A stretch of 64,000 nucleotides of DNA from Virgibacillus_F flavescens. GTDB lineage: Bacteria > Bacillota > Bacilli > Bacillales > Amphibacillaceae. This document shows positions 60,442 through 64,000 of this stretch, piece by piece. The stretch lies in NCBI RefSeq assembly GCF_050574275.1, contig NZ_CP192260.1:2356001-2420000 (forward strand), written 5' to 3'. The first letter of the stretch is position 1. The number at the start of each line of letters is the position of its first letter. The translations under genes and the position numbers were made by a program. The notes below the pieces were generated by a model, which worked only from the letters and a program-made list of their open reading frames with translations, had not been told where the DNA came from and did not search any database.

Positions 60442-61020
60442 GTGAAATGTTGCAGCGTTATACTTGCTGGTGGATTGTCAACTCGCATGGGAACAAACAA
60501 AGCACTTCTTCCTTTAAAAAATAAATTAGTTATAGGACATATTACAGAAGAGATGAAACTATTAAGCAGTAAAACAGTTATTATTTCAAATGACCCTGGC
60601 CCTTATTGTTTCCTCGGTTTACCTGTTATCCAGGATAATTATCTCGACCAAGGACCACTGGCGGGTTTAGAAGCTGCTTTGAAACGGATAGAAGTGGATT
60701 ATTTCCTTGTAAGTGCATGTGATACGCCGTTTATAAGCAAAAACGTCTATCAGCTTCTTTACAGTCACTTAAAAGAAGCTGATGCAGTAGTACCAATTTA
60801 TCAGAAGAAAATACATCCACTTTCAGGGATTTACCATAAACGGATTCATTCAGCTATCCAGCATCAATTAGACGCCGGACATCGAAAAATAAAGACGTTA
60901 TTTGAAAACATAAACGTTAGATACGTAGAAAATTTTCATGGTATTTCGGATAAAGAATTAGAAAAACATTTCTTTAACATGAACGATAAATCACAATATC
61001 AGCAGGCAAAACTATTATAG
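60442..61020 (+). CDS. mobA: Molybdenum cofactor guanylyltransferase
   Basis: MobA adds GMP to molybdopterin to give the bis-MGD cofactor of many oxidoreductases. The 192-residue nucleotidyltransferase has the GTP motif LAGGLSTRMGTNKALLPL (about 8-25), DQGPLAGLEAAL (about 69-80) and CDTPF (about 94-98). GTG 60442 lies one base after the dfrA stop and is preferred; an in-frame ATG at 60424 overlaps dfrA. It sits next to the tat genes, which export many bis-MGD enzymes. No other Mo-cofactor genes are in the window. Confidence 0.88.
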   Translation: MKCCSVILAGGLSTRMGTNKALLPLKNKLVIGHITEEMKLLSSKTVIISNDPGPYCFLGLPVIQDNYLDQGPLAGLEAALKRIEVDYFLVSACDTPFISKNVYQLLYSHLKEADAVVPIYQKKIHPLSGIYHKRIHSAIQHQLDAGHRKIKTLFENINVRYVENFHGISDKELEKHFFNMNDKSQYQQAKLL

Positions 61021-61166
61021 GTTGTTTCAAAGATATCAACCGTGTTAAACTTAAAGCGAAATGCGGATTGTAATTATGAACATTGTGTGTATTTTTAACG
61101 ATCTAATGTAAAGTAGACTAGGTTTAGCATTATAATGAAACTATCTAGTAAAAGAAGGTGAACGAT

Positions 61167-61373
61167 ATGTTATCAAGTATTGGAGTACCAGGTTTAATAT
61201 TAATATTAATTGTTGCATTGGTTGTTTTCGGACCTAAGAAACTACCTGAGATAGGAAAAGCTGCTGGCCAAACGCTGCGCGAATTTAAAAATTCCGCTCG
61301 AGATTTAACCGGGGATGCTGGAGACGAAATAAAAGAAGCAAAAGCAATTGTAGAAGGAAAAGAAAGCAAATAA
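61167..61373 (+). CDS. tatA: Twin-arginine translocase subunit TatA (first copy)
   Basis: A 68-residue protein with the TatA layout: short N-terminus, one membrane helix (about 6-22), the FGPKKLPEIGK hinge (about 21-31) and an amphipathic helix and acidic/basic tail. AGAAGGTG at 61153-61160 sets ATG 61167. It forms the export pore with TatC. A TATAAT at 61131-61136 may be the -10 of the operon. It is about 60% alike, by eye, to the next gene. Confidence 0.93.
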   Translation: MLSSIGVPGLILILIVALVVFGPKKLPEIGKAAGQTLREFKNSARDLTGDAGDEIKEAKAIVEGKESK

Positions 61374-61394
61374 TACCTTTCGGAGTGATTAATC

Positions 61395-61589
61395 ATGTTA
61401 AGTAATATAGGAATTCCAGGATTAATTATTATCCTTGTTATAGCATTAATTATCTTTGGACCATCTAAATTACCAGAAATCGGAAAATCATTTGGCAGTT
61501 CCTTAAAGGAATTTAAGAATGCAACAAAAGACATTATGTCTGATGATGATCCTGAAAAAAAAGATAAAAATGATAAAACATCAAACTAA
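61395..61589 (+). CDS. tatA: Twin-arginine translocase subunit TatA (second copy)
   Basis: A 64-residue TatA with membrane helix (about 6-22) and FGPSKLPEIGKSFG hinge (about 21-34), ending in a charged DDDPEKKDKNDK tail. It lies 21 bases after the first copy, with GGAGTG as ribosome binding site. The tandem arrangement suggests gene duplication; the two could differ in cargo or act together. Confidence 0.93.
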   Translation: MLSNIGIPGLIIILVIALIIFGPSKLPEIGKSFGSSLKEFKNATKDIMSDDDPEKKDKNDKTSN

Positions 61590-61634
61590 TAACTAATGTT
61601 GGAGGTGTAGGGGGACAAGCCTTACATCTTCTTT

Positions 61635-61676
61635 TGCGCTGTATAGGGATAACGCCCTTAATAGCTAGCGCCAGGA
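61635..61676 (+). other. Hairpin between tatA and tatC
   Basis: GCGCT near 61636 pairs with AGCGC near 61670, with an inner AGGG/CCCT stem. It lies in the 97-base gap before tatC and may set the relative amounts of TatA and TatC mRNA; it has no T-run. Confidence 0.35.
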
Positions 61677-61686
61677 GAGTGAAATA

Positions 61687-62439
61687 ATGTCTGAAGAAAA
61701 ACAAAATCTACTTGAGAAAGAAATGAATTTCACAGGTCATTTGTCTGAACTTAGAAACAGAATTATTGTAACAGCTATCTTTTTTATAGGATTTTTTATA
61801 CTCGGCTTTATTTATGTTAAGGATATCTATTATTTCTTTAAGAGTGACGTGGATTTTTCCTTAATTGTCACAGGACCGGGTGATATCATCTGGATTTATT
61901 TTATGATGGCAGGTCTTGTTGCTGTCGCAGGAACTATTCCAGTTCTATGCTTACAGGTATGGCTATTTATAAAACCAGGACTTACATCTAATGAACGTAA
62001 AGCATCTTTGGCATATATACCTGCAGTTTTTATTCTTTTTTTAGTGGGATTAACATTTGGTTACATACTCTTTATCAAATTAATCTTACCATTCCTACTT
62101 TCCTTAAACGATGGAATGTTTGATCAGCTGTTTACAGTGGATAAATATTTCAAATTTCTATTAAGGGTCACCGTTCCATTTGCAATATTGTTTGAAATAC
62201 CGGTTGTGGCAATGTTTCTTACTAGTCTTGGAATAATTACACCTGATTTTTTGAAAAAGATTAGGAAGTACGCTTACTTTGTTCTCGTGATAATTGGAGC
62301 TATTGTGACTCCACCGGATTTTGTTCTGCAAATAGTGGTAGCAATACCATTGATTATCTTATATGAAATCAGTATTTATTTTGCACAGATAGTTTATAAT
62401 AAACGACTTAAAAAGCATCAGGAATTTATGGATGAGTAA
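61687..62439 (+). CDS. tatC: Twin-arginine translocase subunit TatC
   Basis: TatC is the receptor that recognises twin-arginine signals. The 250-residue product has the N-terminal MNFTGHLSELRNRI motif (about 13-26), the conserved FVKPGLxxNERK-type loop (here FIKPGLTSNERK, about 97-108) and six membrane helices, with the FEIPVV motif near 178-183. AGGAGAG precedes ATG 61687. The Rieske protein QcrA (23808-24320) is a likely cargo. Confidence 0.96.
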   Translation: MSEEKQNLLEKEMNFTGHLSELRNRIIVTAIFFIGFFILGFIYVKDIYYFFKSDVDFSLIVTGPGDIIWIYFMMAGLVAVAGTIPVLCLQVWLFIKPGLTSNERKASLAYIPAVFILFLVGLTFGYILFIKLILPFLLSLNDGMFDQLFTVDKYFKFLLRVTVPFAILFEIPVVAMFLTSLGIITPDFLKKIRKYAYFVLVIIGAIVTPPDFVLQIVVAIPLIILYEISIYFAQIVYNKRLKKHQEFMDE

Positions 62440-62453
62440 GTGAGGTGCATTGA

Positions 62454-62672
62454 ATGCGTTCGTTTTATCATTTTATTTTAACTTACAGAGGAAAGAAGAT
62501 GCCCACCGATGAAAGTCGATTAGCTGACTTTGCATTTTATGATGCTAGTTTTCCGAAACATTCAACGGACTATGATGAAATCAGTAATTATTTAGAATGG
62601 AATAGTCCATTTACAAATGCATTGCGAGTGTTTGATGAAATGTGGGACGTGTATGTAATAAGAGAAAAATAA
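62454..62672 (+). CDS. yozE: YozE family protein (UPF0346)
   Basis: A 72-residue protein with the YozE SAM-like fold, recognised from MRSFYHFILTYRG, the SFPKHSTDYDEISNYLE stretch (about 32-48) and FDEMWDVY (about 59-66). The family is found throughout Bacilli; its role is unknown. GAGGTG at 62442-62447 precedes ATG 62454, 14 bases after tatC. Confidence 0.88.
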   Translation: MRSFYHFILTYRGKKMPTDESRLADFAFYDASFPKHSTDYDEISNYLEWNSPFTNALRVFDEMWDVYVIREK

Positions 62673-62707
62673 ACATGCTCTGGTATCCAATACCAGGGCA
62701 TGTTTAT
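62671..62707 (+). terminator. Terminator after yozE
   Basis: AAACATGCTCTGGTA (62671-62685) pairs with TACCAGGGCATGTTT (62691-62705), one wobble, five-base loop. It begins at the yozE stop codon. Confidence 0.8.
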
Positions 62708-62918
62708 TATAGGTAACTCAACTTTTACCGAATAAATAAGTTAGTGCTTCCTGTAATAGTTGAATAAGCACGCAATCATTTATTGTAGTTTACGCAAAAT
62801 CTCTAAACTGCGAATTAACAGCAACGAGATTCCCGCTGATGGCGATCCTACTTGTGCCACAAGCAGGTGGCCACTGAAAAAGTTGTGTGTGGCACGAAAT
62901 AGGTAGATCTATTTTCGA
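62708..62918. other. Intergenic DNA with an inverted repeat
   Basis: No gene is visible. GTGCCAC (62854-62860) is the reverse complement of GTGGCAC (62889-62895), and CTTGTGCCACAAG is itself nearly palindromic. It leads directly into the element at 62919. Confidence 0.4.
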
Positions 62919-63153
62919 ATCTTCGAATATACTTCACTTTCCGCGGGCACGGCTTCAGCTTCCTTGCCCCAGCAAGGGGTATGCCAACGTTGTCCGCAAA
63001 GGACGGGTTTAGTTGGCCCTCATTTATAAACCGCTTTCCTGTGGGATCTTCAGCTCGCGCTGTTCCCACAGGATAAGGAAAGCTTACCTGAAAAGGCATC
63101 GCAAGAAGAAAAAGTGTTTTTCTTTTTCGAGAAGTCATCGTATATTCGAAGAT
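62919..63153. mobile_element. MITE-like element with 14-bp terminal inverted repeats (copy B)
   Basis: ATCTTCGAATATAC (62919-62932) is the exact reverse complement of 63140-63153. The 235-base interior carries the 76-base structured block shared with copy A (62945-63020). It also holds CCTGTGGG/CCCACAGG (about 63039-63075) and GAAAAAG/CTTTTTC hairpins (about 63108-63130). No transposase frame is present. Size and ends fit a non-autonomous element; clear target duplications were not found. Confidence 0.6.
62945..63020 (+). repeat. 76-base structured block of copy B
   Basis: Same length as 227-302 and about six substitutions apart, with all paired bases of the proposed stems kept. Only the loop of the CCCC/GGGG hairpin and unpaired positions differ. 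Confidence 0.6.
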
Positions 63154-63198
63154 GTTAAGTTAAGGTAAGAAATTAAATTTTTAAGATCAATCTCTTTT

Positions 63199-63297
63199 TC
63201 AGTGACATTTGTCGCACTCCAGTATCTCATCGATGACTTCCATCGTCACAGATTTATTAAACGCACTTTTGATATCTATGTCTATTTCAACATCCAT
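63199..63297 (-). other. Short reading frame inside repeat copy C (32 codons)
   Basis: The - strand frame from ATG 63297 encodes 32 residues beginning MDVEIDIDIKSAFNK and ending ECDKCH. It shares 20 identical residues with the frame at 389-472. The CxxCH ending would suit a metal site, but this is speculative. No clear ribosome binding site is present. It extends beyond the homologous part of the repeat, so this copy may hold the fuller version. Confidence 0.3.
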
Positions 63298-63531
63298 TAG
63301 CTTAACCAGTCCTGGTGAGCGGAGGGCGGTGACTCCTTCGGGAACAGCACGAGTCTGAAGACCCCGCTCTCGAGGAGACTGAAGCCGCGCCCGAGGAAAG
63401 CATCCGCCCGGAGCGACCCTGGACGGCAGCTTCAGAATCTCTACTTGATAATAAAGCCAAATTTAAATCGAGTTACGTCGCAGTTTCCTTCTTCTACGAC
63501 AAAGTAACTAACAACATGTTTTAGTAATACA
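63232..63531 (-). repeat. Dispersed structured repeat, copy C
   Basis: Read on the - strand this follows copy A module by module: hairpin GTCGTAG/CTGCGAC (about 63501-63478), GC-rich core CTGCCGTCCAGG (about 63428), GCGGCTTCAG, then the reading-frame segment. It lacks the 76-base block and has about ten extra bases before the core. It lies between yozE and sbcD, about 80 bases from copy B. Confidence 0.75.
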
Positions 63532-63685
63532 TATATTTGTAATTCGTGTGAAGTAATATATTCTAAATGCTGCAAGAACGGTCTTTATCGCATTAATTAA
63601 CAATTTTCTGTCTGCGAAAATGGCTTAAGTAAGAAAATATTTCTAGGATACGTGATAAAATAAAAGAAGCTTGGGGGGTCTATTC
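63532..63685. other. Leader region of sbcD
   Basis: About 150 AT-rich bases. GGGGGG at 63673-63678 is the likely ribosome binding site. No clear promoter was found. Confidence 0.3.
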
Positions 63686-64000
63686 ATGAAAATATTACAT
63701 ACTGCCGATTGGCATTTAGGGAAAATTGTAAATAGCGTCCATATGACAGAAGAACAAGACTATATTTTGAATGAAATAATAGAGATAACAAAAACTGAAA
63801 AACCTGACGCAATAATTGTTGCGGGTGATTTGTATGACCGGGCAGTACCACCAAGAGAAGCTGTTGAACTACTTAATAGAATACTAACTACGTTAATTGT
63901 CGAGCTGCAAATACCAGTTTTAGCAATTGCAGGTAATCATGACAGTCCGGACAGGTTAGACTTCGGTTCTCAATTGTTTCGTTCACAGCAATTATATATA
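63686..64000 (+). CDS. sbcD: Exonuclease subunit SbcD (partial, cut by the window end)
   Basis: SbcD is the Mre11-type nuclease that with SbcC cleaves hairpin and blocked DNA ends. The 105 visible codons hold the phosphoesterase motifs DWHLGK (about 8-13), VAGDLYDRAVPP (about 45-56) and AGNHDSPDRL (about 84-93), with the metal-binding Asp, His and Asn residues intact. The rest, and probably sbcC, lie beyond the window. It is notable that a hairpin-cutting enzyme gene follows a hairpin-rich repeat, but this is likely chance. Confidence 0.95.
   Translation, partial: MKILHTADWHLGKIVNSVHMTEEQDYILNEIIEITKTEKPDAIIVAGDLYDRAVPPREAVELLNRILTTLIVELQIPVLAIAGNHDSPDRLDFGSQLFRSQQLYI

Noticed and set aside
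62848..63138. 96-codon - strand open frame in the yozE-sbcD gap
   Set aside because: It lies inside the inverted-repeat element, has no recognisable domain and reads through hairpins; best explained as a chance frame in GC-rich repeat DNA.
1..64000. CRISPR arrays, prophage or a complete insertion sequence
   Set aside because: No regularly spaced direct repeats, no integrase, transposase or phage structural gene was found on either strand.

Overview
The window is a chromosome segment from a low-GC, endospore-forming, flagellated Firmicute of the family Bacillaceae. The spore genes (sleB-ypeB, spoIVA, spoVIF), the menaquinone/heptaprenyl genes, bacillithiol synthesis (bshA), the qcrABC menaquinol:cytochrome c reductase, type B RNase P RNA and the overall gene order all match the Bacillus subtilis interval from sleB to about ypsC. 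Protein divergence and several relocated or missing genes suggest a relative from the Oceanobacillus/Virgibacillus group rather than Bacillus proper (inference from memory; no search was run). Almost every gene is a core gene on the + strand. I found no prophage, CRISPR array, transposase, rRNA or tRNA.

Layout. 1-650: a terminator and a structured dispersed repeat. 699-12170: germination (sleB-ypeB), the PilZ protein ypfA, cmk, S1-domain rpsA homologue, yphA, der, gpsA, spoVIF, yphE, yphF, spoIVA. 12621-16462: hbs, mtrB (TRAP), hepS-menG-hepT, ndk. 16670-23605: cheR, the shikimate genes aroC-aroB-aroA, then ypiA-ypiB-ypiF. 23808-28433: qcrABC, ypjA, a 55-codon ORF that may be a remnant of ypjB, yugP-type peptidase, and a YitT protein on the - strand. 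28713-34530: mgsA, bshA, cca, birA and panBCD, tightly packed and mostly overlapping. 34720-42412: dinG, ypmA, ypmB, aspB, asnS, dnaD, nth. 42664-46065 (-): recU-ponA. 46129-49320: yppC, a yppD-like gene, yppE, cdd, gpsB, rnpB. 49497-57614: the ypsC rRNA methyltransferase, an M32 carboxypeptidase, a type III polyketide synthase plus methyltransferase pair (bcsA-ypbQ), a preQ1-riboswitch-controlled VUT transporter (-), a cold-shock protein (-), fhs, ypgQ. 57773-62672: an NlpC/P60 hydrolase (-), thyA-dfrA-mobA, tatA-tatA-tatC, yozE. 62700-63685: about 1 kb without a clear gene that holds two repeat elements. 63686-64000: the start of sbcD, cut by the window edge.

How the genes connect. hepS/hepT make the C35 side chain and menG methylates demethylmenaquinone, giving the menaquinol oxidised by qcrABC. 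The QcrA Rieske subunit carries a twin-arginine leader and the Tat translocase is in the same window. The one-carbon genes fhs, thyA and dfrA lie within 5 kb of each other, and mobA sits beside tat.

The most unusual material is the non-coding DNA. A modular, GC-richer, hairpin-forming repeat family occurs at five places: 111-454, 42485-42590, 54811-54845, 62919-63153 and 63232-63531. Its modules are rearranged between copies, one copy is bounded by perfect 14-bp terminal inverted repeats, and two copies share a short reading frame. Compared with B. subtilis several genes are missing from their usual places: folE before mtrB; aroH, trp, hisC and tyrA inside the aro block; most of ypjB; ypjD and dapB before mgsA; bshB1 before bshA; ypoC after nth. 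I did not see a clear new multi-gene system.
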